Shown here: in pieces, positions 1 through 9,138 of the stretch
Numbering within the stretch: the first letter of the stretch is position 1
How the letters are laid out: each line of letters opens with the position of its first letter
From: Bacteroidales bacterium
Lineage (GTDB): Bacteria; Bacteroidota; Bacteroidia; Bacteroidales; UBA932
Length of the DNA: 64,000 nucleotides
Direction: 5' to 3'
Assembly (NCBI GenBank): GCA_024401695.1
Contig: JAKSKN010000001.1
Location: 434,001 to 498,000 of the forward strand
Notes under the pieces: model-generated
The model's database searches: none
The model's input: the letters and a program-made list of their open reading frames with translations, nothing else
Told to the model about the DNA's origin: nothing
Translations under genes and position numbers: made by a program

Positions 1-1
1 C

Positions 2-64
2 AAAGTGGCGATCGGGGTCATCACTGCAACTGTCGAGAAAGCTCTTCGCAAGAAAAATATCTAG
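2..64 (+). CDS. C-terminal tail of an unidentified protein (partial)
   Basis: An open frame enters the window and ends at TAG 62-64, giving 20 residues that finish in a basic stretch (RKKNI). The frame is the natural upstream partner of the TonB-like gene that starts 7 bases later, so the two probably share an operon. The fragment is too short to assign. ExbB/ExbD-type proteins are common upstream of tonB, but this tail has no diagnostic ExbD motif, so I do not name it. Confidence 0.4.
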   Translation, partial: KVAIGVITATVEKALRKKNI

Positions 65-70
65 CCCACC

Positions 71-793
71 TTGAGACCGCTGTCCAACGATGAAAAAGCA
101 GGATTGCTGACCACCGCGGTTGTTCACCTTGCGGTGCTGGTCGTTCTGCTTGCCACCGGCTTGGGCTACACTCTGTCCAAAGAGAACACCTTCGTTCTCG
201 ATTTCAGCAAATATGAGGAAATCGAACGCCTCCAGAAGGAACTTGAAGAGCTCCAGAAAGAAGCCGATTTCCAACAGGCCATTAGCGAAAAGATTGAGCG
301 CGACCTTGCAAGCGCCCCCACGGCACGCAATGTCGCAGTCAACCGTGCTGCACTGAAAGATGACCGCGGCACCGATGCGGAGCAGCTGTACAAGGACGCC
401 GAGCGCCTCCAGCAAGAACTCGCCAAAGGCTTCGATGTAGAAGAAGACGAAGTTGCCGAACCTGCACCTGAGAAGAAGGAGTTGCAGGAAGATAAAGTCG
501 AAAGCGTTTATTCCGGGCCATCGGTAGTCTCCTATTACCTTGAGGGCCGGAAGGCCAGCAGGCTCCCGATACCGGCATATCGCTGTATGGGAGGAGGCGA
601 AGTCACCGTTCTGATCTCCGTAGACCCTACAGGCACCGTAGTCGCGGCAAAAGTCGACGAGAGCTGCTCTGCTTCTGACGGATGCCTCCGGTCCTTCGCT
701 GTCCGTGCCGCACGTATCTCCAAATTTTCGGCAGACCCGACGGCGCCGCCAAAGCAAAACGGAAATATTGTATATCAATTTATAGCCCAATAG
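71..793 (+). CDS. TonB-family energy transducer-like protein
   Basis: This is a predicted inner-membrane protein of 240 residues. One N-terminal membrane span (about residues 10-32) is followed by a charged coiled-coil/linker region (about 45-150) and a C-terminal TonB-like domain (about 160-240). The C-terminal domain has the typical GGGEVTVLISVDPTGTV strand followed by APPKQNGNIVYQF. TonB proteins carry proton-motive force to outer-membrane receptors, which fits the SusC proteins in this window. An in-frame TAG at 62-64 limits the start. The only plausible start is TTG at 71, because the next in-frame ATG is deep in the C-terminal domain. The charged linker is richer in Glu/Lys than the Pro-rich linker of classical TonB. 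The ABC gene follows after 1 base. It could be a TonB-like scaffold rather than a true TonB. Confidence 0.72.
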   Translation: MRPLSNDEKAGLLTTAVVHLAVLVVLLATGLGYTLSKENTFVLDFSKYEEIERLQKELEELQKEADFQQAISEKIERDLASAPTARNVAVNRAALKDDRGTDAEQLYKDAERLQQELAKGFDVEEDEVAEPAPEKKELQEDKVESVYSGPSVVSYYLEGRKASRLPIPAYRCMGGGEVTVLISVDPTGTVVAAKVDESCSASDGCLRSFAVRAARISKFSADPTAPPKQNGNIVYQFIAQ

Positions 794-794
794 T

Positions 795-3701
795 ATGAAT
801 GACATCGTTCTCTCCGCACTGTTGAACCTGTTCGCCCTCTTCGGCTCAGAAAAGGGACTGGACAAGAAAATCTCCCTCGAACTGATCGAGGATTATCTTG
901 TCAGGTTCTTTGGCATCAGGAATACAAAATCCTACACGAGGCTCTATACAGACTTGCGTGAATTCTACGATGACAGCCCCGAGATGGACAAGGATACCAT
1001 CGTGACGGGCATATGCTCCAATCTCAAGGCCAGGATAACGACTGCAGAGAAAGTAACAACCCTGCTCCGAATGATGGAGTTCTGCAGCAAGCAGACGGAA
1101 GATTTCAATCCGGGGGAACGCATTTTCACCCTTGTCGCCGACAATCTTGAAATCGAAAGCGACATCTTTGAAGGTATGTCCGGATTTGCATCCGGCGAAG
1201 ATGGAGGAATGGTCCGTATTCTGAGGCTTGACGAGGAAGGAGACATTCTCAAAACGCTTTTCATCGAGCGTTTGAAACTTTTGATTTTCTCGTGCAGACC
1301 CGTGCACAGCATCTGGATGGATGACATTCAGGTCCGTGACAACACCTTCCAGGTATGGAACCAGAGCAGTGTACTGAAAAGCGCTCATTTCAGCCCTGTT
1401 TATCATTCCACCGTAATCGAAAAATATATTTCCGCCGACAGTTCCGATGTGGTTGAACTTTGCGGACGTGATATCAATTTCCGTTTTGACACGGGTGGCG
1501 ACAATGGTATGCATAACCTGAGCTTTACCCTCAAGAGCGGGGAGCTGGTGGCCATAATGGGCGGCAGCGGCGTCGGAAAGTCCACACTGCTGTCATTGCT
1601 CAACGGCAACCTTATTCCGCAGAGCGGGAAAATAACCGTCAACGGTCACGACATCAGTGAACCTGAAGCGAAGAAAATGATTGGTTTCGTCCCGCAGGAC
1701 GACCTTCTGATAGAGGAACTTACGGTCTATCAGAACCTCTGGTACACCGCCAAGCTATGCTTTGAGGGTATGCCTGACCCTGAAATCGACAGGCGCGTGA
1801 TTTCCGTGCTCACCCAGCTCGGGCTGGATGCCGCAAAGGACCTCAAGGTAGGCTCGCCTCTTCAGAAATATATTTCAGGCGGACAGCGCAAACGCTTGAA
1901 CATCGCCCTGGAGCTCATCAGGGAACCGGCGATACTCTTCCTTGACGAACCGACTTCGGGTCTGTCCTCAACTGATACGGAGAAGGTGGTCAACATCCTC
2001 AAGGAGCTCACCCACAGGGGCAAGCTCATAGTGGTCAACATACACCAGCCATCATCTGACGTCTATAAACTCTTCGACCGCCTGTGGTTGCTTGACAAAG
2101 GAGGCTACCCTGTATTCGACGGCAACCCGATCGAGGCGATCTCATACTTCAAGGGTGCTGCAAATTATGCGGATTACCGTTCTTCAGCCTGCCCTACCTG
2201 CGGCAACGTCAACCCGGAAATCGTCCTGAACATAATCGACGAGAAGGCTTTCGACAATTCCGGATGCCTGTCCGACAAACGCAAGGTCTCCCCTAAGGAA
2301 TGGCACGAACTATATCTCAAGAACCGCCCCGATATGCCGGAGGTTGCCATCGGCGACGTACCCCCTACCGACCAGAAACGTCCGAACGGATTGAAGCAGA
2401 CCTGGATATTCCTCCGCAGGAACCTCTCCGCCAAGATCACGAACCTGCAGTACATACTCGTCACCGCACTGGAAGCCCCGCTCCTTGCAGTCATCTGCGG
2501 ATTCCTCACACACTATACGGGAGACAGCGGTGTCTATACGCTGCTTGAGAACAAGAACTTCCCTACATACATCTTTATGGCAATCATCGTTGCCATTTTC
2601 CTGGGAATGTCCGGAAGCGCGGAAGAGATCATCAAGGACCGGGCCCTGCTCAAGCGCGAGAAATTCCTCAGACTTTCCTATGGCAGCTATATCTGGTCAA
2701 AAATCATATATATGGCCTTCGTATGTATGGTTCAGACTCTTCTGTTCATCCTGGTCGGAAATGCGATAATAGGTGTTCACGGGCTGTTCTGGACCTGGTG
2801 GCTCGTCCTGTTCGTATCGGCATTCCTCTCTGCGCTCATCGGTCTGCTTCTTTCGCAAAGCATGAGCTCCGTGGTCGCAATATACATCACTATCCCGCTG
2901 CTTCTGATACCACAGATTCTCCTCTGCGGCCTTGTGGTCAAGTTTGATGACCTGAGCCCGAACAGCAAGACGGGCAATGTCCCTGTCATCGGAGATCTGA
3001 TCCCGTCACGATGGGCATACGAGGCACTTGCCGTGGCGAACTTTTCCGACAACAATTACGAGAAACTCTTTTTCGGGCAGGACCGCAGCAAGTACACCAG
3101 TATGTACTACGTGAACGGATTCCTTTACGAACTCGAATCCCAGCTTGAATCGCGCAACGACGAGATCACACGCGACGACAAGGAGGAGAACCCCGCACAT
3201 ATCGAATTCATCCGCGCACAACTGCCACGCCTCGCTGAGATATGCGGAATGGTCCCATACTCCGGAGATGAAGATTATGCCTCGCTCCGAAAATATCTGG
3301 ACGCCGCCGGCATAATTCTTAAGAGACAGGGGAACAAAACGACCCTGGAGCTTGACAGGGCGATGAACGAACTGATAACGAAATACGGCAAGGAAGAGAT
3401 GATGCGCCTCAAACGCGACAATTACAACATCCAGCTTGAGAATCTGGTAGTCAACCGCGACTCCGAAAAGTTGTATGTCGTGCACGGAACCGGCATTCTG
3501 CCACGCACCGGCTATGCCTTCCTCACCCCGGCTTCACGTAACGGCCGCGCACCTTTCTATAGCGGGGTCAAGGTCCTGGGAGACTGCGAGATAAGCACCC
3601 TGCGGTATGACCTCTGCGTCCTTTTACTGATGTGCATACTGGTAGGAATCTGCCTCTTTACAGATTTTCCTGGAAGATTTGTACGGCACGAAAGGAATTA
3701 A
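795..3701 (+). CDS. ABCG-type ABC transporter, fused ATPase and permease
   Basis: A 968-residue half-transporter with the ATPase before the membrane domain. The first 210 residues form a helical domain that looks TerB-like (tentative). The ABC domain has Walker A GGSGVGKST near residue 256, signature SGGQRKR near 361, and Walker B ILFLDEPTSGLSS near 380; the last of these is typical of ABCG/White exporters. An ABC2-type membrane domain starts near residue 535. A large hydrophilic segment (about 760-930) lies before a final membrane span. ATG 795 lies one base after the upstream stop, so translation is probably coupled to the TonB-like gene. The substrate is unknown. ABCG-type proteins usually export lipids or hydrophobic compounds. 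The architecture is common in Bacteroidota. Confidence 0.85.
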   Translation: MNDIVLSALLNLFALFGSEKGLDKKISLELIEDYLVRFFGIRNTKSYTRLYTDLREFYDDSPEMDKDTIVTGICSNLKARITTAEKVTTLLRMMEFCSKQTEDFNPGERIFTLVADNLEIESDIFEGMSGFASGEDGGMVRILRLDEEGDILKTLFIERLKLLIFSCRPVHSIWMDDIQVRDNTFQVWNQSSVLKSAHFSPVYHSTVIEKYISADSSDVVELCGRDINFRFDTGGDNGMHNLSFTLKSGELVAIMGGSGVGKSTLLSLLNGNLIPQSGKITVNGHDISEPEAKKMIGFVPQDDLLIEELTVYQNLWYTAKLCFEGMPDPEIDRRVISVLTQLGLDAAKDLKVGSPLQKYISGGQRKRLNIALELIREPAILFLDEPTSGLSSTDTEKVVNILKELTHRGKLIVVNIHQPSSDVYKLFDRLWLLDKGGYPVFDGNPIEAISYFKGAANYADYRSSACPTCGNVNPEIVLNIIDEKAFDNSGCLSDKRKVSPKEWHELYLKNRPDMPEVAIGDVPPTDQKRPNGLKQTWIFLRRNLSAKITNLQYILVTALEAPLLAVICGFLTHYTGDSGVYTLLENKNFPTYIFMAIIVAIFLGMSGSAEEIIKDRALLKREKFLRLSYGSYIWSKIIYMAFVCMVQTLLFILVGNAIIGVHGLFWTWWLVLFVSAFLSALIGLLLSQSMSSVVAIYITIPLLLIPQILLCGLVVKFDDLSPNSKTGNVPVIGDLIPSRWAYEALAVANFSDNNYEKLFFGQDRSKYTSMYYVNGFLYELESQLESRNDEITRDDKEENPAHIEFIRAQLPRLAEICGMVPYSGDEDYASLRKYLDAAGIILKRQGNKTTLELDRAMNELITKYGKEEMMRLKRDNYNIQLENLVVNRDSEKLYVVHGTGILPRTGYAFLTPASRNGRAPFYSGVKVLGDCEISTLRYDLCVLLLMCILVGICLFTDFPGRFVRHERN

Positions 3702-3714
3702 TTCAAATAATTCT

Positions 3715-3722
3715 TATATTTG
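3715..3722 (+). promoter_or_regulatory. Candidate -7 box (TATATTTG) upstream of lipoprotein gene
   Basis: TATATTTG matches the Bacteroidota sigma-ABfr -7 consensus TAnnTTTG. It lies about 31 bases upstream of ATG 3754, just after the ABC transporter stop at 3701. No TTG -33 element is visible at the usual spacing, so this is a weak call. Confidence 0.35.
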
Positions 3723-3753
3723 CCTTGATATAGAGAAACAACACACAATCAAT

Positions 3754-4572
3754 ATGAAAAAATTAACCGTACTTCTTCTTGCTGCACTTCTTGTCGTGCC
3801 TTCTTGCAAGAACCAGAACAAGGGCAGCAACAATGATCAGGGCAAGGAGCCCGTTACCGCTGAAGAGATCCTCTCAGAGGAGCTCAAGGTCAACGTATCA
3901 AACCTTGCAGAATCTGCGAAGAAAATGAAGAGAATCCCTTTCGCAACCAAAAAGGCTGACGGAAGCTTTGCTCTTACTGAAAAGGAAAAAATGGTGAAGC
4001 CTGATTATCTTCTTGATCCGGCAACAGCCAATGATCTCATTTCATTCTCCCAGAAATATCGCGTCATCGCAATGCTCGGAGCCGACCTTATGATCACCAA
4101 CCTTTATGACATGGCCAACACCGAGTACAAGAATGCCATCAACAAGATCCTTGTCGACCTCAACGATGATGCACTGAACCAGATTGCCAGCATAGACTGG
4201 TCAATGGAGAACGAGTATTTCCAGGAAGATTTCGACACCTTCGTTGAAGAGGAGTACAAGGCAGGACGTGAGAATTTCTTCTGGGAAAGCACAGCATCCT
4301 TCCTCGTGGAGCAGGTTTACATCCTCACCCGCAACATCGACAAGTTTATGCCTATGTTCACCGATGAGACCGCAGCCGACGTCACTTTCGACTTCGTATG
4401 CGTTCACGAAGGACTCGTGCAGATGATTGCCAAATATCCTGAGATGAGCAGCCTCAACGAGGTTCTTGAACCGCTCTACGTAATCAACGCAATCACCGTT
4501 GACCAGCTCAAGGAACAGCTTATGTCAATCAAGAGCGACATCGAAGCCGCCCGCGCATTCCTTCTCAAGTAA
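3754..4572 (+). CDS. Putative lipoprotein of unknown function
   Basis: A 272-residue protein with a lipoprotein signal peptide (MKKLTVLLL...VVPSC, lipid-modified Cys at about residue 18) followed by an Asn/Gln/Lys-rich linker. The mature part is mostly helical and acidic, with no recognised catalytic motif. ATG 3754 is chosen because it begins a canonical signal peptide. The frame is open further upstream to 3679, but that extension would overlap the ABC gene and bury the signal sequence. A TAnnTTTG box and a strong terminator hairpin flank it, suggesting a single-gene transcript. Exported and lipidated is well supported; function is not. Confidence 0.75.
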   Translation: MKKLTVLLLAALLVVPSCKNQNKGSNNDQGKEPVTAEEILSEELKVNVSNLAESAKKMKRIPFATKKADGSFALTEKEKMVKPDYLLDPATANDLISFSQKYRVIAMLGADLMITNLYDMANTEYKNAINKILVDLNDDALNQIASIDWSMENEYFQEDFDTFVEEEYKAGRENFFWESTASFLVEQVYILTRNIDKFMPMFTDETAADVTFDFVCVHEGLVQMIAKYPEMSSLNEVLEPLYVINAITVDQLKEQLMSIKSDIEAARAFLLK

Positions 4573-4600
4573 GAGAACCCCGAAATTTCATACTACAAAA

Positions 4601-4643
4601 AGAGGGTGACCTCAAAGTCCTAGAGACTTTGAGGTCATCCTCT
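4601..4643 (+). terminator. Terminator hairpin after lipoprotein gene
   Basis: A 19-bp stem (AGAGGGTGACCTCAAAGTC paired with its complement, one G-U pair) has a 5-base loop and is followed by a T-rich run (TTCTATTTTTC). An almost identical hairpin occurs at 45534-45583 beside the other large inverted-repeat copy. Confidence 0.75.
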
Positions 4644-4703
4644 TTCTATTTTTCATCTAGCCTCCGAGCGTCGGCTGCTCTCCTCCGTTAGCCGGGGGTA
4701 TAC

Positions 4704-4833
4704 TTTTCAGGACGGCACAAAGACCGTTCTGAGCAAGTTGCTATAACTCAATAAAATAAACGAAATGACCCCCACGAAATTCAGAGGGGTCATTTCGCGT
4801 AATTATTGTTATATCAGTTACTTCCACAGAACA
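4704..4833 (+). repeat. Palindromic intergenic element, copy A (130-bp inverted repeat arm)
   Basis: These 130 bases are identical, base for base, to the reverse complement of 45397-45526. The inner 107 bases (4726-4832) start with GTTCTG and end with CAGAAC and form an imperfect palindrome. The perfect core stem is 4761-4772 (CGAAATGACCCC) paired with 4786-4797. A diverged copy of the same length lies at 15151-15257. All three copies sit between convergent genes. No coding potential is seen. Possible roles are a bidirectional terminator or a mobile REP/MITE-like element. Confidence 0.8.
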
Positions 4834-4984
4834 CAAGTGAGCAGAGCTTCGCAGCGGCAGCAGCTTGCCTCTGATCCGTCATAAAATTCATCAACACTGG
4901 GATAATTACTGACAGACCAACTTCTACACCGTCAATATATGCAGAAATAATCTTATCTTTGACAACAGATGTTAGGACAAATCT
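4814..4984 (-). pseudogene. Possible gene remnant with LamG-like motif
   Basis: The minus strand is open for 56 codons from 4984 to a TGA at 4814-4816, without a start codon near its 5' end. It contains YIDGVEVG, a turn typical of LamG/concanavalin-like domains. It could be the 3' end of a decayed surface protein, or chance. Its stop lies inside repeat copy A. Confidence 0.25.
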
Positions 4985-5029
4985 TCAAACATCAGGACTT
5001 TGATGTCAAAAGTCTTAGAATACCCTCTT

Positions 5030-5214
5030 ACGTTGCCGAGGGTGGCACGGGCTCCGGAGGAGACAGCCGCCCGCATCAGCGGCCGCGACGAAGGAGTGAG
5101 CGATGCGAACGACGGGAGTCGCCGGCGGAACGTGAGTGGAGCCGCATTCTCCCTGACAGGGAGATGTCGCGCAAGCGACAGAGGGTTGAGAAGCAGCGCT
5201 GCCGAAGGCAGCGG
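5030..5214. other. GC-rich, hairpin-dense intergenic segment next to tRNA-Arg
   Basis: Consecutive stem-loops are visible at 5148-5164 (TCTCCCT/AGGGAGA), 5165-5180 (TGTCGC-GCAA-GCGACA) and 5197-5213 (CGCTGCC-GAA-GGCAGCG), immediately before the tRNA terminator. No plausible protein is encoded. This could be an untranslated structured RNA, an extragenic palindromic cluster, or debris of an element inserted beside the tRNA. Neither strand is favoured. Confidence 0.35.
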
Positions 5215-5257
5215 CTACTAAAAAAGAGAAAGTCGCTGACTTTCTCTTTTTTAGTAG
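5215..5257 (-). terminator. Terminator of tRNA-Arg
   Basis: A perfect 20-bp inverted repeat (5215-5234 and 5238-5257) with a 3-base loop and A/T runs on both sides works as an intrinsic terminator in either direction. It overlaps the last three bases of the tRNA gene. Confidence 0.8.
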
Positions 5258-5326
5258 TCCCTACAGGAATCGAACCTGTATTTAAGGTTTAGGAAACCTT
5301 CGTTCTATCCGTTGAACTAAGAGACC
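5255..5326 (-). tRNA. tRNA-Arg (CCT anticodon)
   Basis: On the minus strand the sequence begins GGTCTCT and folds as a cloverleaf. The anticodon loop TTCCTAA gives CCT (decoding AGG), the T arm is ACAGG-TTCGATT-CCTGT, and the acceptor strand AGGGACT pairs with GGTCTCT through two G-U pairs. The CCA end is not encoded. It lies downstream of rpmF in the same direction. Confidence 0.93.
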
Positions 5327-5361
5327 AAAAAAGCCGCAAAATAGGCGGCCTTTAAAGAGGA

Positions 5362-5544
5362 TTACTCAGCGTTCTTGACAACGATCTGACGTCCTCTGTA
5401 GTAACCACACTCTGGGCAAACACGGTGATACATCACGGTAGCGCCACAGTTAGGGCAAGTAGCGAGGGTAGGTACAGGAGCGAAATCGTGAGTACGACGC
5501 TTGTCTCTACGCTGCTTAGAAAGTTTGTGTTTCGGATGTGCCAT
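5362..5544 (-). CDS. rpmF: 50S ribosomal protein L32
   Basis: A 60-residue basic protein beginning MAHPKHKLSK. It has two CxxC pairs (CPNC and CPEC) forming the zinc-binding knuckle of C+ type L32, and the GYYRGRQIV ending. It is a structural component of the large ribosomal subunit. It follows the DUF177 gene by 18 bases, a pairing conserved across bacteria (yceD-rpmF), so the two are cotranscribed. The usual downstream plsX/fabH genes are absent; tRNA-Arg lies there instead. Confidence 0.97.
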   Translation of the reverse strand: MAHPKHKLSKQRRDKRRTHDFAPVPTLATCPNCGATVMYHRVCPECGYYRGRQIVVKNAE

Positions 5545-5562
5545 TTTCTTATCTTTTAAATA

Positions 5563-5949
5563 TTATTTGCTTATATACTTTATAGTATCCTCATTGCAAC
5601 CGCCCTCCTCGTGGACTCTCTGCATCGGCAGGGAAATCATAACGAAATCATAGACGTCCTGACTGAGGTCAAGCTCATCGGATTCCGGAGCATAGGTTTC
5701 TTCGAAAGAAGTATCCACAGGAAGCTCAAGGTCTTCAAGACATCTGTCACAAGGCACTGTAACAGAGCCTGTTAAGGCACATTCAACCTCCACGGTAGCA
5801 CCTCTGTTGGCCATATTAACATCGGCCTTTACAGATGCACCAAGCACTTCGGAATTCTCAAATCCTGCAAAGAACTCATCGTCGGCGACCCACTCAAAAT
5901 GGTTTGCGCCGGCCTTCAAGTCATTGAGTTTAACTATAAAGGGTTGCAA
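5563..5949 (-). CDS. DUF177 (YceD-like) protein
   Basis: A 128-residue protein with the DUF177/YceD hallmark CDRCLEDLELPV in the middle and a late acidic stretch before MISLPMQRVHEEGGC. Family members are encoded next to rpmF. In E. coli and plants the family is implicated in 23S rRNA accumulation, so a role in large-subunit biogenesis is inferred. It is probably cotranscribed with typA upstream (24-base gap) and rpmF downstream. Confidence 0.88.
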   Translation of the reverse strand: MQPFIVKLNDLKAGANHFEWVADDEFFAGFENSEVLGASVKADVNMANRGATVEVECALTGSVTVPCDRCLEDLELPVDTSFEETYAPESDELDLSQDVYDFVMISLPMQRVHEEGGCNEDTIKYISK

Positions 5950-5973
5950 AGGTAGTAAAAATTTTATCTAAAA

Positions 5974-7779
5974 TCAATCCTCGTTGTCGCTATTTCTTTT
6001 ACGAGCCAGCGGGTCAAGCAAAATTTTACGGATTCGCATTGCGTGAGGGGTGACCTCGACAAGTTCATCCTCCTGGATATACTCGAGAGCCTCCTCAAGA
6101 GAGAACTTTATTGCAGGAGGCAGCACGATCTTTTCATCCGAGCCGGCGGCACGCACGTTGGTAAGTTTCTTGGTCTTGCAGATATTGATGTTCAAGTCAC
6201 GCTCACGGGTGTGCTCTCCAACTACCTGCCCACCATAGATAGGCTCGCCCGGATCTACGAAGAAGCGGCCGCGGTCCAGCAGTTTGTTCATCGAATACGC
6301 AATGGCCTCACCTGTCTCGATGGATACGAGAGAGCCGTTGCTGCGACGCTCGATCTCTCCCTTGAAAGGCTGGTATTCCTTGAAGCGATGGGCAACGATA
6401 GCCTCGCCCTGAGAAGCGGTCAAAAGGTTTGAACGGAGCCCCATAAGGCCGCGGGTAGGAATCTCGAATTCAAGAAGAGTGCGGTCTCCACGCGGTTCCA
6501 TATGTATAAGTGCACCCTTGCGGCGGGTGGCAATCTCGATGGCAGCACCGACGAACTCTTCAGGAATCTCTATTGAAAGTTCCTCAATAGGCTCACAGCG
6601 CTGTCCGCCTATCGTCTTGTCCAGGACCTTAGGCTGGCCGACCTGAAGTTCGAACCCTTCACGCCTCATAGTTTCTATAAGGACTGAAAGATGAAGCACA
6701 CCACGGCCGTACACAACGAAGGAATCGGCAGTGAGGCCCGGCTTGACGCGAAGCGCAAGGTTCTTCTCGAGCTCTTTTTCGAGACGCTCCTTCAAGTGCC
6801 TTGAAGTCACGAACTTTCCATCCTTCCCGAAGAATGGGGAATTATTGATGGTGAAGAGCATACTCATCGTCGGTTCATCAATTGCAATCGGAGGGAGCGG
6901 CTCCGGATTCTCGAGATCTGCGACAGTGTCGCCGATTTCAAATCCGTCGATGCCGACAAGAGCGCATATATCTCCGCAGGTTACCGTATCCACGTTCACC
7001 TTTCCAAGACCCTCGAATACCATAAGCTGCTTTATCTTCTGCTTCTGGATCACATCGTAGCGCTTGCAAAGGCTGATCTGCTGACCGGTCTTGAGTTCTC
7101 CCCTGGTGATGCGGCCGACAGCGATGCGGCCGACATACGGCGAATACTCGAGAGAAGAGATCAGAAGCTGAGGAGTGCCTTCAAGGTACTCTGGAGCAGG
7201 GATCTCTTTAAGGATGGTATCGAGGAGGTAGGTTATGTCATTGGCGGGAGTCTTCCAGTCCTTTGACATCCATCCCTGCTTTGCAGAGCCGTAAACGGTT
7301 GCGAAGTCAAGCTGCTCTTCAGTGGCGTTCAGGTTGAACATCAGGTCGAAGACCTCCTCCTGAACTTCCTCCGGGCGGCAGTTAGGTTTGTCCACCTTGT
7401 TTATGACCACGATGGGCTTCTTGCCCATCTGGATAGCTTTCTGAAGGACGAAACGGGTCTGAGGCATACAGCCCTCGAAAGCATCAACGAGAAGGAGAAC
7501 ACCGTCCGCCATATTGAGGACGCGCTCGACCTCTCCACCGAAATCGCTATGGCCCGGAGTGTCAATAATATTGATTTTTACGCCTTTATAAATAACGGAC
7601 ACGTTCTTTGCGAGAATGGTGATACCACGCTCCCTTTCGAGATCGTTGTTGTCGAGAATCAACTGTCCGAGGTTCTCAGGCTGGCGTACAAGGTTTGCCT
7701 GATAGATCATCCTGTCCACAAGCGTGGTCTTGCCGTGGTCGACGTGTGCGATGATCGCAATATTCCTGATATCTTGCAT
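5974..7779 (-). CDS. typA: Ribosome-associated GTPase TypA/BipA
   Basis: A 601-residue translational GTPase. G1 is [10 protein letters not shown] near the N-terminus, followed by G2 RGITI, G3 [12 protein letters not shown] and G4 NKVDKP. Domain II, the EF-G-like domains and the BipA-specific C-terminal domain ([17 protein letters not shown] region) follow. Length is normal for BipA. It acts on ribosomes in assembly and stress adaptation. ATG 7779 is preceded by a TAAATTTG -7 box about 20 bases upstream, and the gene is divergent from the lipoprotein at 7858. Confidence 0.97.
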   Translation of the reverse strand: MQDIRNIAIIAHVDHGKTTLVDRMIYQANLVRQPENLGQLILDNNDLERERGITILAKNVSVIYKGVKINIIDTPGHSDFGGEVERVLNMADGVLLLVDAFEGCMPQTRFVLQKAIQMGKKPIVVINKVDKPNCRPEEVQEEVFDLMFNLNATEEQLDFATVYGSAKQGWMSKDWKTPANDITYLLDTILKEIPAPEYLEGTPQLLISSLEYSPYVGRIAVGRITRGELKTGQQISLCKRYDVIQKQKIKQLMVFEGLGKVNVDTVTCGDICALVGIDGFEIGDTVADLENPEPLPPIAIDEPTMSMLFTINNSPFFGKDGKFVTSRHLKERLEKELEKNLALRVKPGLTADSFVVYGRGVLHLSVLIETMRREGFELQVGQPKVLDKTIGGQRCEPIEELSIEIPEEFVGAAIEIATRRKGALIHMEPRGDRTLLEFEIPTRGLMGLRSNLLTASQGEAIVAHRFKEYQPFKGEIERRSNGSLVSIETGEAIAYSMNKLLDRGRFFVDPGEPIYGGQVVGEHTRERDLNINICKTKKLTNVRAAGSDEKIVLPPAIKFSLEEALEYIQEDELVEVTPHAMRIRKILLDPLARKRNSDNED

Positions 7780-7798
7780 ACTTCTTAATAAAATCCTG

Positions 7799-7806
7799 CA
7801 AATTTA
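7799..7806 (-). promoter_or_regulatory. -7 promoter box for typA (TAAATTTG)
   Basis: On the minus strand TAAATTTG fits TAnnTTTG and lies about 20 bases upstream of the typA ATG. It is one half of a divergent promoter pair. Confidence 0.5.
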
Positions 7807-7843
7807 CTCTATTTTTGAGAATTTCATAATCGTAGATTATTAC

Positions 7844-7851
7844 TATCTTTG
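7844..7851 (+). promoter_or_regulatory. -7 promoter box (TATCTTTG), near-leaderless geometry
   Basis: TATCTTTG ends only 6 bases before ATG 7858. In Bacteroidota, transcription usually starts a few bases after this box, so the mRNA would begin at or next to the start codon. This supports 7858 over the upstream TTG at 7849, which would lie inside the box. Confidence 0.5.
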
Positions 7852-7857
7852 TCAGAT

Positions 7858-9138
7858 ATGAGAATTTTTCGTCTGACGGTACTTCTTGCACTTATCGCAA
7901 TTGTCTTCGGATCCTGCAAATCCGAAGTCCACGAACGTGTTTCCGTGCCTGAACAACTGAAGATGGTACCGTCCGACGCCCTCGTGATCATAAACAATTC
8001 CAGATGCTCGGATTGTCTGGCCCACCTCGACTCCAGCCATATTTTCCGAAAGCTGGACACCGGACTCCTCTCCGGTTCCAAGGCGACCCTCTCATTCTGC
8101 TACACGAACGAACTTTCCCCAATCCTTGCGATTGAGGTCGACAAGGCGCTCCGGGACACGTCAGACTGCCTGACACGCCTGCTCGAGCAGACCGGTGAAC
8201 TCGGCCTGAAAACCCGCATATTCGAGCCAGTGGAAGGCTACACGAAAAAGACGAACATTGTCATCACCACGACAGAGACTATGATGTCCGTCATCTCACG
8301 CCACCAGGACGGCCATCTGTCGATTCTGGACGCCGCCGATTTCCAGAGGGCGCTCGCACTTACGGCCGGCTCGGACAACTGGGTTATGATCCGCAACAGC
8401 GGGGCATCCAAGCTCATCCCGAAGAATTTCCTGGACGGACTGTTCACGCAACGCGACCTGGTCGCCCTCGCCCGCACCTTTGCAGACTGGACCTGCATTT
8501 CCGATAAATCCGGAGGAAAGTTCAGCATCAAAGCCCGCCGCGATGAATCAGGAGCATATTTCATCGACCATCTGGACGCTATGGAGCCGATGGTCAGCAG
8601 ACTTCCCGCCATCATTCCGGACAGCACCGATTTCGTCATCGACATACCGATGAATGTCAAGGCCTACCGGGAATCGTACGAAAAATATCTTGATGCACAG
8701 CTGAAGCTGGAGAAATACAACAGCACCATTTCATCTCTTCGGAAAAGCAGCGGGAAGGACCCTCGGAAATGGGAGGAAGAGCTTGACACTCAAGAACTTG
8801 CTCTCATAAAATGGCTCGGTCACAGTGTGATCGCGCTCAGACCGGCCGAAGATGCTGCAGCCAGCGGCCCGCAGCCGAATCCGTTTGCCGGTTTCGTCCC
8901 GGCTCTGTATGGATCCGCATTCAAGCTTGACGACGATTCATATACCGCTCATATGCAGGGGTGGCATATCATCGGTTCAGAAGCCGATATCGCAGCATTT
9001 ATGGGCGCCACGCGTCCGGAAGACTTCAGTTGGCCTGTCCGCAAGCTGAAATATATCATCGACACTCCGGAACTGCACATATATTCAGTTTCCGACAACA
9101 TTGAACTTGAACTTAAAAAATACAATGACACCTTATAA
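7858..9138 (+). CDS. Putative lipoprotein, unknown function
   Basis: A 426-residue protein starting with a lipoprotein signal (MRIFRLTVLL...VFGSC). The mature sequence alternates helices and strands and loosely recalls DUF3352-type proteins, but no catalytic residues stand out. It overlaps the start of the acyl-CoA ligase gene by 14 bases if that gene begins at 9125, so it is the first gene of the operon running to 15138. ATG 7858 is chosen because it begins the signal peptide and lies just after a TAnnTTTG box. Confidence 0.7.
   Translation: MRIFRLTVLLALIAIVFGSCKSEVHERVSVPEQLKMVPSDALVIINNSRCSDCLAHLDSSHIFRKLDTGLLSGSKATLSFCYTNELSPILAIEVDKALRDTSDCLTRLLEQTGELGLKTRIFEPVEGYTKKTNIVITTTETMMSVISRHQDGHLSILDAADFQRALALTAGSDNWVMIRNSGASKLIPKNFLDGLFTQRDLVALARTFADWTCISDKSGGKFSIKARRDESGAYFIDHLDAMEPMVSRLPAIIPDSTDFVIDIPMNVKAYRESYEKYLDAQLKLEKYNSTISSLRKSSGKDPRKWEEELDTQELALIKWLGHSVIALRPAEDAAASGPQPNPFAGFVPALYGSAFKLDDDSYTAHMQGWHIIGSEADIAAFMGATRPEDFSWPVRKLKYIIDTPELHIYSVSDNIELELKKYNDTL

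Noticed and set aside
3006..3485. Minus-strand 159-codon frame inside the ABC transporter
   Set aside because: Antisense to a continuous, well-supported transporter gene, with no independent support.
4969..5292. Plus-strand frame of 107 codons through the GC-rich segment and tRNA
   Set aside because: The product is Arg/Ser-rich low complexity and runs through the antisense of a tRNA gene and its terminator.
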